Assembly: GCA_013076295.1 (NCBI GenBank)
Contig: RQOL01000833.1
Coordinates: 248,001 to 312,000, forward strand
Direction of reading: 5' to 3'
DNA: 64,000 nucleotides
DNA from: Sanderia malayensis
Taxonomy: Eukaryota > Cnidaria > Scyphozoa > Semaeostomeae > Pelagiidae
The stretch's first letter is position 1, and every line of letters starts with the position of its first letter. The notes under the pieces are model-generated. The model was given only the letters and a program-made list of their open reading frames with translations, made no database searches and had not been told where the DNA came from. Positions 46,025 to 59,659 of the stretch are shown here, one piece after another. The position numbers and the translations under genes are program-made.

Positions 46025-49000
46025 ATAATAATAATAATAATAATAAGTAGTTTTTTACTCACAGCTACTATTGCTTCAAAGTATTGATAGCAATTTGCAC
46101 AGCTGTGGACAAAATTTGTAATAATGAATTTTATATACCTCGTGTCTATAATTCTGATCATTGTTATCACGTTATCTTGTAATTGAGGTTATTGTAAAAG
46201 TTACACAAGTTTGTTGTCATTAAAAACGATTTTAATTTACTTTTGAAGTCCTCTTTTTGTTCTGTCAATCTTATAGTCTCAGGCAAACTGTTCCAGATTT
46301 TTGGTCCTGCTCTTGAAAAAGCTCTTTCTCCATACTGTGTTTTACAGCTGTTTATTTTTAGTATGTTGTTTAACGTCTGTTTAAAATTTCCACCGAATTC
46401 CTGAGTAACATTGGAGCATTTCCCCAAATACAATCGTGAGCAATTATGCAGATCTTAAAAACTATCCGTTCACGAACTGTTAACCAGTGCATCTCATTGA
46501 ATAGAGATGATATTGATATTCTATCGAATTTTCTTTTGTCAAATATTATTCTTATTGCTGCGTTTTGTACAGATTGAAGTTTATTTATTAGTTTTGAGTT
46601 AATTCCGAGAAGAAGAGAGTTGCAATAATCGAGCTTGGAGGAAACTAATGCAGAAATTAATATATTAAGGCATTCCTTTGGAACGAAACACTTAATCTTT
46701 GCAATTTGTCGAAGTATTTCAAAACAATGTGATGTTATTGAATTTACATGCTTTTCAAAAATAAGGTTTTCGTCCAGCCATACTCCCAAGTTCTTGGCAT
46801 TGTCTACAAAGCGAATACATTCATTGTCAATAAATGTACCTTGAATTTGTATTGGTTTTGATGCAGATGGAGGGCTGAGAACTAAAATCTTTGTCTTCGA
46901 CTTATTTAGTTTTAGAAAATATTCTGACATCCATTTAGAGGCAGAGTCAAGACACTTTTGAATGCTTTCAGTTAGAACATTGAATTGAAAACTTGAATTA
47001 AAAGATTGAAATAGTTGATGGTCGTCGGCAAAGCCTAACACTTGAAATGCGTTCGACTGTATCAAAGGATAAAGTTGATTTATATAGACATTGAAAAGAA
47101 TGGGACCTAAAACAGATCCTTGTGGAATGCCGTAATCAAGTGTTGCAGAATCAGACAATGCATTGTTTACTTTAACAGTTATTGATCTGTCTTTTAAAAA
47201 TGAGGAAAACCATTTTAGTGCAGTGCCTTTTATTCCCATTTGTAAGTTTAAAATGTCTAATAGTTTGTCTTGGTCAACAGTATCAAAAGCTGCACTTAGA
47301 TCCAGTAAAAGTAGCACAGTTGAACATTTGTTGTCAAAACCCGTTGTGATACTCTCAGTCAAACTTAAGAGCAAATGTTCAGAAGAATGACCTTTTTTGT
47401 AGCCATACTGGTACTTGCAATCTAAGTTATTTGTATCTATATGGTTTTGTAGACGGCGTGCAACGCATCTTTCAATAAGTTTACTTACGTAGAGCAGGTT
47501 TGATACTGGTCTATAATTTTGACATAAGTCTCTATCCATAGTATCGTCTAGATGTTTAAGAAGAGGAGTCACAATTGCAGATTTCAAATCATCAAAGGAT
47601 CCACTTTTCAGAGAAATGTTAACCAAATCAACCCAGAATGGTAATAGCTGGTCAGTAAAATCAACTAACACTTGTCTATTAAATGGGTCATTCGGGGAGC
47701 AGCTAACTTTGTTTGACTTAATAATGTTTAAAAGTTCTTCTTCTGTTGTAGGTTCAAATTTGGTAAGTGTATTGCAATTGGGAAAATTATTAAAAAGGTA
47801 AGTATTCTCAAGGTTTGCAGACTCTTCGAATGATGTACGTATATCCTCAACTTTTTTCTTGAAAAATTCTAGGAAATTATTTGCTAAAGAATGATTATTA
47901 CAACTTGTAATAGATGGTGAGTGTGTTTCAGGCTTGGTAAGTGACGTTGTTAGTTGGAACAGAGTTTTCATTTTATTTGTAGAAAGCTTAATTTTATTTC
48001 TATAGTATAGTATTTTCTTCGATTTTGCTAAAGCTGTTGTCTGAGATCTTAATCTAATGAATTCATTTTTGTTTGTTTCATTTCGGGTTCGTTTATAGAG
48101 TTTCTCTGCCCGGCGTCTCAATTTACGTAGATCACTATATTCATTGTCAAACCATGGTGCTCTATCGACTACCTTCACTCGTTTTTCAAGAAGTGGTGCA
48201 TGCTTATCAAGTAATTGACGTAATTTGCTGTTGTAGTTTCCAACTATACTGCCCATTTCTTCATCCAATTTTATTGTGGCCAAAAGGTCTTGTAGCTCGT
48301 TTCCAAATTGGTCTCTGTTAATAGAATACGTCTTTCTATATGCTATATTTTTATAGTGAATTTCTTTGCATGTGGACGTTATCTTAAATGAAATTAATTT
48401 ATGATCACTTAATTCTACATCGTGAATTGTTGTTGAAGAAAGATTAATTTCATCATGTTTACATATTACCAAATCAAGGGTATGACCACCAACATGGGTT
48501 GGACCAGTGACGTATTGAGACAGGTTGAAAAGGGTAAGAAGTTGTTTAAATTCTTTTGTAAGGTTGTTACTTATATTTTCAAAATGAATGTTGAAGTCAC
48601 CTGTCACAATATATTTCTCATTACATGATGTCAATGTTTCCAGTAACTTAGTTAACTCAGACAAGAATATGTTTTGAGGTTCATAGATTATTCGATAAAT
48701 AACAACAAGTAGAAGCGAGCTTTGTGATTCTTGCAATAATTTGATAATGCAACACTCATATGTTTCGTACATGGATACTGGAACGTGTTTATACATCATT
48801 GTGTTTTTCATTAAAATACCAACTCCGCCACCTATTTCTTTTTTTCTGTTCAGACGATGAACATGTGTTAGCCTATAGTTGTAGTCCTTGAAAAATGCTA
48901 CAGTATTGTTATACTTTGACGTTTGCCAAGTCTCTGTGAGAAATACTATGTCGGCATTAAAGTCTATTACATGCTCCATCAAGAGGGCTGCTTTATTATT

Positions 49001-49042
49001 CAAGGAGTGACAGTTTAGAAGCAGACAGTTTAAATGTGTCAA
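46025..49042 (-). mobile_element. LINE-B, CR1/L2-like retrotransposon, nearly intact ORF
   Basis: A minus-strand frame from ATG 49042 runs 890 residues and, after one frameshift near 46400, continues to the stop at 46167 (GERAFSRAGPKIWNSLPETI). Endonuclease: LTETWQ, VTGDFNIHF, ELSDHKLIS. RT: NYRPVSNLLYVSKLIER, DLSAAFDTVD, YGIPQGSVLGPILFNVYI, FADDHQLF, NLGVWLDENL. The 3' end is a (TTA)n tail (rc of about 46025-46050). It differs clearly from LINE-A in sequence, so it is another family. No ORF1 is visible. It is nested in Helitron 4. With one frameshift it is the younger-looking of the two LINEs. Confidence 0.88.
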
Positions 49043-49092
49043 TTTTGGCTCAGATTCAAGTTTAAATCACTCTTTGCCTTATTTCTAATTTT

Positions 49093-49150
49093 GGCTACTG
49101 TTCTTTTGGCACTTGTAGCTATGGCTACAAGTGCCAAAAGAACAGTAGCC
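49093..49150. repeat. Perfect hairpin, 27-bp arms, 4-base loop
   Basis: Arms 49093-49119 and 49124-49150 are exact inverted copies (GGCTACTGTTCTTTTGGCAC outward), loop TATG. It lies about 50 bases upstream of the LINE-B start codon. It may be a template-switch product at the LINE 5' end or part of the LINE 5' UTR. Confidence 0.95.
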
Positions 49151-49292
49151 TGAGCCAGCCTGAGCCAGAAAAACAAATTGTTATATGGCTTCGTGATCAA
49201 GTCAAAGTAATTATAGCTAATATATTAATTCATATTTCATCAGTTTTTAAGCACTTCACTATAATTAATTCATATCTTTGCTTTCGTATCCT

Positions 49293-49600
49293 AGGAAATA
49301 ACATACAAGACATTTAGTCTAAAAAGGGAGTGTGCTGCCCAATTCGAAGAATTGGGCAGGAACAAAAAGTTCTCCTTGGTTGACAAGGAGGGGAGGAGAC
49401 TCCCCACAAAAGATATAGTGTAAGTATACCTTCTGTATTTGAAGCTCAGTTGCTATTGTATAGTATCCTTCCACCAAAAAAAAACCTGTAACATAATTGT
49501 GTATTCACAGATCACAAAAGGAGGCCTTTATCAAAATTGCAAAGGCCAAAGAAACAAAAATGAGAAAAAGGGTGGGAAGGCCACCAAGAATTTTCTAGAA
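49293..49600 (+). CDS. Two-exon gene fragment inside Helitron 4, unknown family
   Basis: After an acceptor TCCTAG, exon 49293 to about 49418 reads EITYKTFSLKRECAAQFEEL and on to RRLPTKDI, then a GTAAGTAT donor. Exon 49511-49600 after TTCACAG continues in phase (SQKEAFIKIAKAK) and ends MRKRVGRPPRIF-stop, with an AT-hook-like GRP core. The in-phase junction and basic C-terminus suggest real exons. Upstream exons were not identified, though the exon-like repeats at 45060-45900 are candidates. Gene-fragment capture is known for Helitrons, so this may be a captured host gene end. Confidence 0.45.
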
Positions 49601-51450
49601 CTTTGATGGTGGCCATGCCCACCCAAAGGGCTATAAAAATTATGCAGGACATGTGTAAATAGTTTCTTAACTAATTTACACATGTCCTGTTTTTGACCAT
49701 GCATGAAAGAGACAATCATAAAATCAAAACCACTACATTAACACAAAATATAAAGTAAAATTATCACTTTTCCAAAAAAATTTTAAAACATTTCACGTTT
49801 TTTGTTCATGCATGGTCAAAATTTTATTCCTAATATATTTGTTCATATTATATGTTCCAAATGTTCTTATTTTATATGTTCCAAATGTTCCAAATTATAT
49901 GTTCCAGTATTTTTAATATTTCAATCACATTTTTAATAATTCAGAAAGCTTTATCAGTTAAAATGTTGACATGATTTCGTTGCAAAACCTTCACTTAATA
50001 ACTTACCCAATGCATGGTATTCACTTTCATGAATGCGATGTTGCAGTTGCACCAGTAACGGTGGTCATTTATTCCAGTATGATTCTTTTTTAAGCGATTT
50101 TTGCAATCTAAACTCAGAAAATGAAACTGGAGTTAACACATTTTGAACAGTGAGTCAAAATACTTTATACATACTCTTCAGATGGAAATGATTTAAGAAG
50201 ATGCAGTTGGATTCTCACCATGCGTTTCTTCCTCACCAAACTATACTTGGCATGCCATTGCCATGATGTAATGATGTCATTCAATTTCACGTGCATTTTC
50301 CCTCCTACCTTTTAACACTCTGAGGACGAAGGGGAATTCCCTTTTCACTAACAAGTTTCCCGCCTTTTTAACACGTGACGTGTATAAACCAATCGTGGGA
50401 GCTGTAGTACAATAGAAATCCCGCCTCTGATTTTGCACAATTAGATTTTGCCTAATTTAATTTAGTTGTCCAAATTATCGATAGGATATAATTATATGGA
50501 ATTATTTATCGCTGAGTAAGTATTATGAATGTTGTTTTTTCTAACAAGCTATCATTATAAGCTAAAAGCTTTTTATCGCTATTTCCTTAATAATGTCAAT
50601 AATTTTTGCTCTTCTTTCTATGCATTTCATGGCAAGAACAGGTTACGTGTTGTTCAGGCATCATATTTTTTTAATATATTTCAAGTTTATTAATAACTAT
50701 TATCTTTCTTTTCTTACCATAGTTTTGAAAGACACAAGGCTCGGTAAGAAATGAATTTATTCATTGCAGTTTTTCCTTCTCAGTATAGCTCTTTAATTAT
50801 TTGTTTACTTTATAAAAAGAGGCCCACTTTGTCGATTTTCAAATAACGGACACCTCTCTTTTACAAACTTCTTTCAATAATTATGAAATGATATTTCGTT
50901 CTATGATTTTAAATGTAACCTATGTGCAGCGAGCTACTCTTTACCACAGATAAAAACATCATTTTTTTTTATGCATCTGGAATATTATGAACAAACATTT
51001 ATGGCGCCGTTTTTAACAAATTTACCCTGTAACCAAATTTGTTGAATTCTTGAACTGCACTGGATTCAACAAGTTAATTTTCATTACGTACAGGTTTTCG
51101 GAGCCTCTTTTTTATGATTCGTTTATTCATGTCAACAATAATTTTGATTTCAATTTACTTCTTCCATTTTAGTAGCTGTTTACATACAGAAACGAGCACA
51201 GTTTAACGTAAGGGTTTTCATAAAATTACATTATATTACATAGCATTACTTTTATGATAATGATTTATTTACAACATTATACTTAACACTACCATACTCT
51301 TTAAATACATAATATTTACTTCTTTGTGTTGCAGCTTTACACAGGGCTATAATTATTTCCATTGTTGTTGCTATTGAGGCCAAGCAATAACATTTACAAT
51401 AATATTGCCTAATTTAATTTGTCCTGCTTCTTTTCCATATCACAACTTGC
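49601..51450. other. No gene recognised; small inverted repeats
   Basis: AT-rich. A perfect 15-bp-arm hairpin, AGGACATGTGTAAAT and its complement, lies at about 49642-49685. A second inverted pair, TGACCATGCATGAA, lies at about 49696 and 49805. No element ends were recognised. It is probably the 5' leader of the Rep/helicase gene. Confidence 0.45.
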
Positions 51451-51453
51451 ACC

Positions 51454-54400
51454 ATGCCGCGTAAGTCCAGGAAAAGTATAACGGGCGACAGACGTAGAAA
51501 TCAAGTGCGGAGAATGTGCAGCATAGGAGACAGATCAATCAACAGCTTCAACCTCAACAGACAGGAAATGCCGATAACGTACTTGCAGCAGTCAACGATC
51601 TTCAACAATTGCAGCTCGAAAACCGTCAGCTAGAAGCCCCTGAATATCAGCCATTTCCAGCACAGTATCCCTTCCAGATACAGCCAATGGAGATGGACAT
51701 GGAACCAGAGCTTCCCATTCAGAACCAAGAGCTTCCAGCAGCAGGAAACCTGTAACATCGAGATGCAGATGCAGTTCCAGTACCCGATGAAATCAGATAC
51801 CAGAACCGTTGAAGATCAGCAAATGCAAGTTGACAACCCTGTCCCCGAGAACAATGAAGCTGAAACCTCATCCCCTTCTCCCATTACCACACCACTTGAA
51901 TAAAATGACGGAACATGCATTCATTGTGGTGCAAAGTACTTCAAAGAAGAACAAAACACAAAACAATACAACAATGTTGCATGGGAGGTTTAATTGCTCT
52001 GGATCAAATTGAACCACCTCCATAAGTGTCATGCATTTATACACTGGTGATACTGCGAATCAAATATTTCTTAAAGCACTTCCGCCAATACAACTCATTA
52101 ATGGCCATGGCATCATGGAAGGCTAATATTGTACGTCATGCCAGAGCTGGACCACCAGTTATCACAATTCATGGAAAGGCATATCACATGACAGGTATTG
52201 ATACAATATGATTCCAGTCATTATCAATATAACTTATTATTCATTTATGCTGGCTGCAGTTGAATTTCTATTTACCTAACTTATGCTTTGCATCATTAAC
52301 AGGTGTAACAGAGACAGACAGATCCAGAAAATAGCAGAACTTTACATCATGGATACGCAACAAGCATTGCAGGAACGGCAAACACTGCAAGAGAACAGTC
52401 TTGATTTGGCATTGTTGCACTTCTCCAGAATGAATTAATGGCAGTCAATCGATTTGCACAACATTATCGAAGCATGGGTGAAATATTGGAGGAACAGCGG
52501 CAGCAAGCTATTGCAAACAATCAGCCTGTTCCGACATTCAAAATGATCATACGGTCGCCCACAACAAGATCGCAGATACGATAATCCTACTGCCAGAGAA
52601 TTGCAGCTATATACACAGTACACAATGGAGGTGCACCGAATCCTGATGATAGAGAATTGCAGATACAAACAAGACGCGGAGATCTCATGAAGATTTACGC
52701 AACGAGTCCAATTGCCGATCCTCTCACGTATCCATTGATTTCTTTCATGGTGACAGAGGTTACGTTTGGACCTTCAACGATTGCCACAGCACATAGCGGG
52801 TGAACACCACAACAATCGTAACCGGTCGTACCAAACTAACCCTCTCCGAATACTATTTATACAGAATCAGGTCAGGGATGCATTCTCAGCCATCCACATT
52901 GCATCACTTCTATTTCAACAGTATCTGGTAGATGCATATACGAAGATAGAAGGCAATAAACTGAGCTGGATTATGAACAATCAGCGTCACTTCGTGTTGA
53001 CACATACCGAGGCCTGATGGATCATCTCACAGAAGAGCTGAAATCGAAAACCAGATGGCTAGGGCTAACAATCCGAATCAGCCCATACATATGATGTTGG
53101 CCGTGTTATCATTCTACCTCAACTTTCCAGGCAGCCAAAGAAACATGTATCAACATTTTCAAGATGCAATGACAATCGTAAGGAAGTATGGCAAGCCAGA
53201 CATCTTCCTCACAATGACTGCCAATCCTAAATGGAAGGAGATAGAAGAAACATACATCCATATCAGGCGGCTAATGATCGACCGACATTGTCACATGAGT
53301 ATTTCAACTGAAACTCCAAGAACTACTCCAAGACATACTACAAAACCACATTCTTGGACATGTCACAGCACATGTTATGTGATAGAATTTCAAAGAGAGG
53401 ACTACCACACGCACACATGATCCTGTTTCTTTCACAAGCTGATAACCACGAACACCGCAACAGGTAATTCTAATACTTAGTAGAGAGATGTAATAATTCT
53501 TACTCATATATTATATTTAAATCAAATGCAGAGTATGTCATGATGGACATGCGCTACAACTTTCTGTAGTGATCTCAATAATAGTTGTATTACATGTTCA
53601 TTTCAGGTAGATCAACTCATATCAGCAGAGATACCAGGATCCACAGGATGCAAGATACCACAAGTTGGTCCTAAACACATGACACATGGACCCTGTGGAA
53701 TTTAAATCCTCAGTGCGTATGCATGGAAAACAACAATGCAAAAAGCACTTTCCAAAGAACAGTTGCTGACACTCAAATCAATGTCAATGGCTATCCTCTC
53801 TACAGACGGCGCTGTCGTCATCCAGTCAATGTGAATAATCGCATTTGGATGATACTTGGGTAGTTCCACACAACAGACACCTACTCATCAAATATCAGTG
53901 TCATATCAACGTGGAAATATGCAGTACAGTAAAAAGTGTCAAGTACATTTTCAAATATATTCACAAAGGACATGATATGGCACATGTTGAAATTCTTGAG
54001 AAATCAACAGCAAGTACCTCAAGACATTGAACACGACGAGGTGCGCCAATACATCAATGCAAGATATATTGGACCACATGAAGCTGTCTATCGGCTTATG
54101 CAGTTCCCCATGCACGACAAGAGCCACATAGTCAAACGGCTTTCTGTTCATCTGCCATTTGAGCAACAAGTCATCTTTCATGACAATGATGACGAACAAA
54201 GGCTCAACAACATTGGTGATAGAACAACACTTACAGCATGGTTTGAACTCAACCAGCAAGATCCAGCTGAACATCAGTACCTCTATCATGAGATACCAGA
54301 GCACTATGTCTTCCAGGAGCGTTCAAAAACATGGACGCCAGACAAAGAAGAACAATGCCCAATCATTGGTAGAATTAATCAAGTGCAGCCGAGACCTTGC

Positions 54401-56506
54401 GAGCAAAAGTTTGCACTCAGATTTTTGCTATTGCATACACGAGGAGCTACTTCATTTGAAGATCTTCGTACAGTGGAAGGTAATCTATCTGATTCCTTCA
54501 AAGATGCAGCATTAGCTCTAGGACTACTAGAAGATGATGCCGAAGTCACACGTTGTCTTGAAGAAGCTGTCATCTTCAATATGCCTTCGCAACTCAGACA
54601 GTTGTTTGCATCATTGCTACTCTTTCAAACGCCATCAGACATCAGAACTCTCTTCAACGCCTTCAAAGAAGCAATGAGTGAAGACTTTGTCAGACGTGAT
54701 CAACTCAACAATCCAGACATAACCTTCCAAGACAGACACATGTATCAATGTCTACATGATATTGACAACAATTTGAAAGTTCATGGTTTGTCCATCACGA
54801 ACTACGATCACCTTCCTCAGCTACCGGCCGACTTTGTCATCCCAGAACAAGGTGATTTACAACTTACCATGATGATATTCACGGTAATAACTTAGCCAAT
54901 ATATGATTCTATTTCTACCAAATTAACTATTGTTTATGTTTTCAGAGGAAGATCACATGGATGTTGAAAACGAAAGAGAGCAAGGAGAACAAATGCGCAG
55001 TGCATTGAATCCAGAACAACAAGTGGTATACACAGCCATTATTCAAGCGATTGAAGCGCAATCAGAGCAGAGCTGTCACTTTCTCGACGGACCAGCCGGC
55101 ACAGGGAAAACATTTCTCTACAACACGTTGGTTCGTAATCTTCATGCATCTGGGCACAAAGTTCAGTTTATGGCTTGGCCAGGAATTGCAGCAACACTGC
55201 TTATCAATGGCAGAACATCGCATTCGCAATTCCAAATTCCAATACCATTGAAGCTGGAATCAACATGCAATGTCAAGAGACAGAGCTGAAGAGCACAAGT
55301 GTTGCGTGAAACAACCCTGTTCATATGGGATGAAGCTTCAATGATACCAGCATTGGCATTACAAGCAGTTGACAGACTGCTTCGGGATATCACAAGAGTT
55401 GAAAAGCCATTTGGTGGCAAATTCATGTTGCTTGGTGGCGATTTCAGACAAGTTCTACCTGTTGTCCCCAAAGCAGGAAGAGAGAAAATCGTATCAGAGA
55501 GTCTTAAATCATATCAAATCAGTGATTTGTGGGCACAGGTTCGACAACATCGCCTACACACAAACATGAGAGCTGTTCAAGATGAATCTTACAGAGAATT
55601 CTCAGAATGGCTCCTAAGACTCGGCAACAAACAAGAACCACATGAGGCACTTGACAATATCACTTTGCCACATCAAATATGCACATCTTCGCAAGAGGAA
55701 ATGCTCAAGTTCATATATCCCCAGCCTAATACACCACAGTCCCACCTCATGCTGGATCCGGTAACCATGTCAGAACGTTGTTGTCTTACCCCAAAGAATG
55801 ACTTTTCACATCAAATAATTGACATCATTCTGGAAAGACTGCAACCTCCTGAAAGAACACACTACAGCACAGATAGTGTGATAACAGAGAATCCAGATGA
55901 GGAGGCGGCATATCCAAGTGAGTTTCTCAACAATCTAACTCCTAACGGAATGCCATTACATCGACTTAGACTCAAGGTATAATTTACCTATATGTACTAA
56001 TTATACATTAATTCTACACTTATTTTAAATATTGATAATGGTCCTCCGATGATACACATTGTAACCTCAAGCTTTCCTTATTTAAGGTTGGTGCAACAAT
56101 CATTCTTCTGAGGAATCTAAATCCAAAGAAAGGTCTTTGTAACGGCACAAGATTCATTGTACGCCATCTCCGACGTAACGTGATCACAGCAGAGATCATC
56201 ACGAAGGAACACAGAGGCCAGCAGGTCATGATTCCCAGAATAACATTGTCAACACAGGACAGTGAGATGCCGTTCAACATCAAGCGACGGCAATTTCCTG
56301 TCAGACTAGCATACTGCCTTACTATCAACAAGGCACAGGGACAATCTCTCAGGTATGTTGGTTTGTATTTACCAGAGCCCGTGTTCACACATGGTCAGTT
56401 ATATGTGGCCATGTCAAGAGCAACATCATTTGACGGGCTCAAAGTATTCCTCCCAGAGGAAACACACAGGAAGACAAAAACATTGTCTTCCAAGAAGTCC
56501 TGTAAA
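51454..56506 (+). pseudogene. Helitron Rep/helicase (RepHel) gene, multi-exon, many frame breaks
   Basis: Starts MPRKSRKSITG at 51454, then a Gln-rich region. The Helitron N-terminal region follows (QYNSLMAMASWKANI, GPPVITIHGKAYH, LFQQYLVDAYTKIE, GKPDIFLTMTANPKWKEIEE). The HUH nuclease motif is present as KRGLPHAHMILFL near 53390. The tyrosine region is KYIFKYIHKGHD...QYINARYIGPHEA. The PIF1-type helicase has Walker A GPAGTGKTFLY (about 55090), Walker B IWDEASM, GGDFRQVLPV, and the C-terminal INKAQGQSLRYVGLYLP and YVAMSRA. The likely end is NIVFQEVL-stop at about 56504. Introns with GT-AG borders lie at about 52195-52300, 53466-53607, 54883-54946 and 55978-56085. Several frameshifts and stops (52400-53950, 55288) make this copy inactive. 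No OTU or RPA domain was seen. Confidence 0.85.
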
Positions 56507-58747
56507 GGTCTTCACAAACTTTTGAGCATAAATTGCGTTGCTCACAGAGGGTGTCAGTCTACCAAAATGCACATACACAAAATACGGGGCTCAGATTGTG
56601 GCTCTAGCGGATCGGCATTGCACTACAGTGTGATGTTCCCTGTTGTGCTATCAGCACAACACTCAGAAAGCAAAGCCGTAAAAAGCTTTGAACATTGCTG
56701 GTTTTCCACGCCACTCCAGTCAATAAGATCCGCCAAGAACGATCCGGACACTTTCAAAACACTCCAGTGTCCGGGGGTGTTCGCCAACAGCAACAACACG
56801 ATCTGGGTCCTCGGTAGCACTCGTATCAGAAGAGATATGCTTTGCCATGCTCTCCGATATTGCCTATGGGAGTATGGCTTTCCTTTTCTCTGTGAAAACT
56901 GCAATCTCTCCATTAACAGTAGCTGTTTTAACAATAATTAGCATTGGATTACCCTCCTCTCAACCAATTAACTCATTTACTTATTCATTATAACAATATA
57001 GATGACCTGATATTATTTAGTATTCCAAATTTAAATTGCAGTTTTCATGAACAAGGAAACCTCGAACAAAGGTTACCCCTTGAAGTTGGTGTTCGAGCTT
57101 TAAACTAATGTAACCGGCAATCTTCTTTTTTATTACTACCAAACTTAATGGTGAAAACGCATTAATATGTGTCACGCGAGTATGAATTCCTATTGAACAA
57201 TGCTGTCGACATGGCTGAACACTGCACATGATGAAGAAATCAATACTATTTACAGACGGGACAAATTATCTCTCATTCATGTTCACCATTCGATTTATAA
57301 AACATGAACATTAAATGGACATCATAAGTATGTGTACATATTTATTCATGCATGTTAAAGCTCATGTTTACCTTTATGAAATTGTATGCCAAAAGTTTTT
57401 TATGGTTGTGTGTAGCACATAGTTTAAGCTATGATGAATGATACTTACATTTTACCGTTTATGTACTAATACATTATATGCAAAAGCAATGCAGGATTAA
57501 TCTACTCTCTCTTCAAAATTACTGAGCTTCGTCAATGTGCGTTCTTAATGAGATGCATTTCTGCTCTTCTTCTTCGCCAATAATAGCCCTTTATCCGCCA
57601 TCGAAACGAGGTCGTTGAAAAACTTTGGCCTCTTTTCCATCAATTGTCAACGCTAACTTTTGAAATATGAATTTGAAACAGATTGGCTAGCATCAGAAAA
57701 AGATCATCAAACAGGACAACTTATAATTGGGAAACTGTTTCCAAATTTAAAGGGGACATTTTCAATGTATGTTACAGGTAATACAGATCTTATTTTTAAC
57801 TCATTCCCAATTCAATTTCATCAAATTGTTAAACCATCTTAATTTTGGTTAGGCCATGAAAACTTTACTGATTGCAACGAAATCGAAAATTTTGATTACT
57901 TATTTAATACCTTTATGGTTTACTTGCTTCCAAAATAGATGTTTGATGCCCTGACTACATGTGCCTGCCAGTCTTAGCTTGGATTTAAAATAATTCTTGA
58001 AGTATTTACCAATTTATTGATTCCTTTTGTTCATTGGCTCCATGTATGTGTCACAAGAAAAATATATTGACATCCTCATCAAACTATTGTTATTTTCAAT
58101 ACTGATGATGGATGAAGCATTCGTAGACCAGTGGAAAAATGATTTTCACTCAGTTTGCATTTCCAACATCTTTTTTCATCTAATCCACAAGGGCTATTGA
58201 TGAACATGGCTGCACAACTATCATGTTGTCCTATTATTCTATAACTAAATTATCGTCATTTCATTGATTATTAATTCTTCCTTTTTCCTATATGATTCTT
58301 AGTGAAACAAATACTGAAGTGATTAACCAAAGATGTAAATGTCACTAATACTTGCTATTCACACCATGCAAATGTCAAGTGACTGAAACAAACATTAACC
58401 ACACTATGCATGAAAAGTCAATGGAATCCTTGAAAAACTCATGAAAGGAGAATTTTGTTTATGTAAGTTTCTACCACATTGTAATTTAATTAGCTTTTGT
58501 GTCATGTTATTGCCTCATACACTGATCTGGGACACAATAACAATGTATTACTTTTATCCTTGGGAGACAACTATCCTTCCTCAAATGGTAGAATAAATTT
58601 GAAGTTCATTGCTCTGCTAACCTACCGAAAGTTACAATTTACATTCATTCAAACTGTTACTATCCCTTCTCCAAAGGTTTTGTGCTTTCAAAGGTCAATT
58701 GCCATCTTATGATCCAATGTTGCATGTCAATCCGAAAATGGACAGAC
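56507..58747. other. No element recognised; an open segment at 56507-56941
   Basis: The first ~435 bases stay open in the plus strand, downstream and partly out of frame with the helicase end (RIRRDMLCHALRYCLWEYGF near 56830). The family is unknown, and it may be an extra C-terminal domain or chance. From 57000 on it is AT-rich without coding signs. Confidence 0.35.
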
Positions 58748-59640
58748 AGATAGACAGGCGAGCCCAATGAGCTAACCCATTGTACGTGGGGTTGAAAGAG
58801 GCATGAGCGAATCGAATGCAGCGCACGAAGTGCGCCCTATCAGTCAATGTTTCTTGATAATAGATAGACAGGCGAGCGTAGCGAGCTAACCCATTGTACG
58901 TGGGGTTGAAAGAGGCATGAGCGAAGCGAATGCAGCGCACTAAGTGCGCCCTATCAGTCAATGTTTCTTGATAATAGATAGACAGGCGAGCGTAGCGAGC
59001 TAACCCATTGTACGTGGGGTTGAAAGAGGCATGAGCGAAGCGAATGCAGCGCACTAAGTGCGCCCTATCAGTCAATGTTTCTTGATAATAGATAGACAGG
59101 CGAGCGTAGCGAGCTAACCCATTGTACGTGGGGTTGAAAGAGGCATGAGCGAAGCGAATGCAGCGCACGAAGTGCGCCCTATCAGTCAATGTTTCTTGAT
59201 AATAGATAGACAGGCGAGCGTAGCGAGCTAACCCATTGTACGTGGGGTTGAAAGAGGCATGAGCGAAGCGAATGCAGCGCACTAAGTGCGCCCTATCAGT
59301 CAATGTTTCTTGATAATAGATAGACAGGCGAGCGTAGCGAGCTAACCCATTGTACGTGGGGTTGAAAGAGGCATGAGCGAAGCGAATGCAGCGCACGAAA
59401 TGCGCCCTATCAGTCAATGTTTCTTGATAATAGATAGACAGGCGAGCGCAGCGAGCTAACTCATTGTACGTGGGGCTGAAAGAGGCATGAGCGAAGCGAA
59501 TGCAGCGCATGAAGTGCGCCCTATCAGTCAAATGTTTCTTGATAATAGATAGACAGGCGAGCGCAGCGAGCTAACCCATTGTACGTGGGGCTGAAAGAGG
59601 CATGAGCGAAGCGAATGCAGCACACTAAGTGCGCCAAACA
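58748..59640 (+). repeat. Helitron 4 array, right block, about 8 units of 114 bp
   Basis: Near-identical units with the palindrome GCGCACGAAGTGCGC (variants GCGCACTAAGTGCGC), GTACGTGGGGTTGAAAGAGG and GTTTCTTGATAATAGATAGA. The unit is 114 bp, which is 38 codons. The minus strand therefore stays open for 274 codons although it is not a gene. Higher identity here than in Helitron 2 points to recent expansion. Confidence 0.92.
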
Positions 59641-59659
59641 GATTAAGCTTCTTTTAGTT

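Noticed and set aside
58707..59531. Long minus-strand open frame encoding a 38-residue repeat
   Set aside because: It is the Helitron array read in a frame without stops. The same array in the other Helitrons is interrupted or has another unit length, so no conserved protein.
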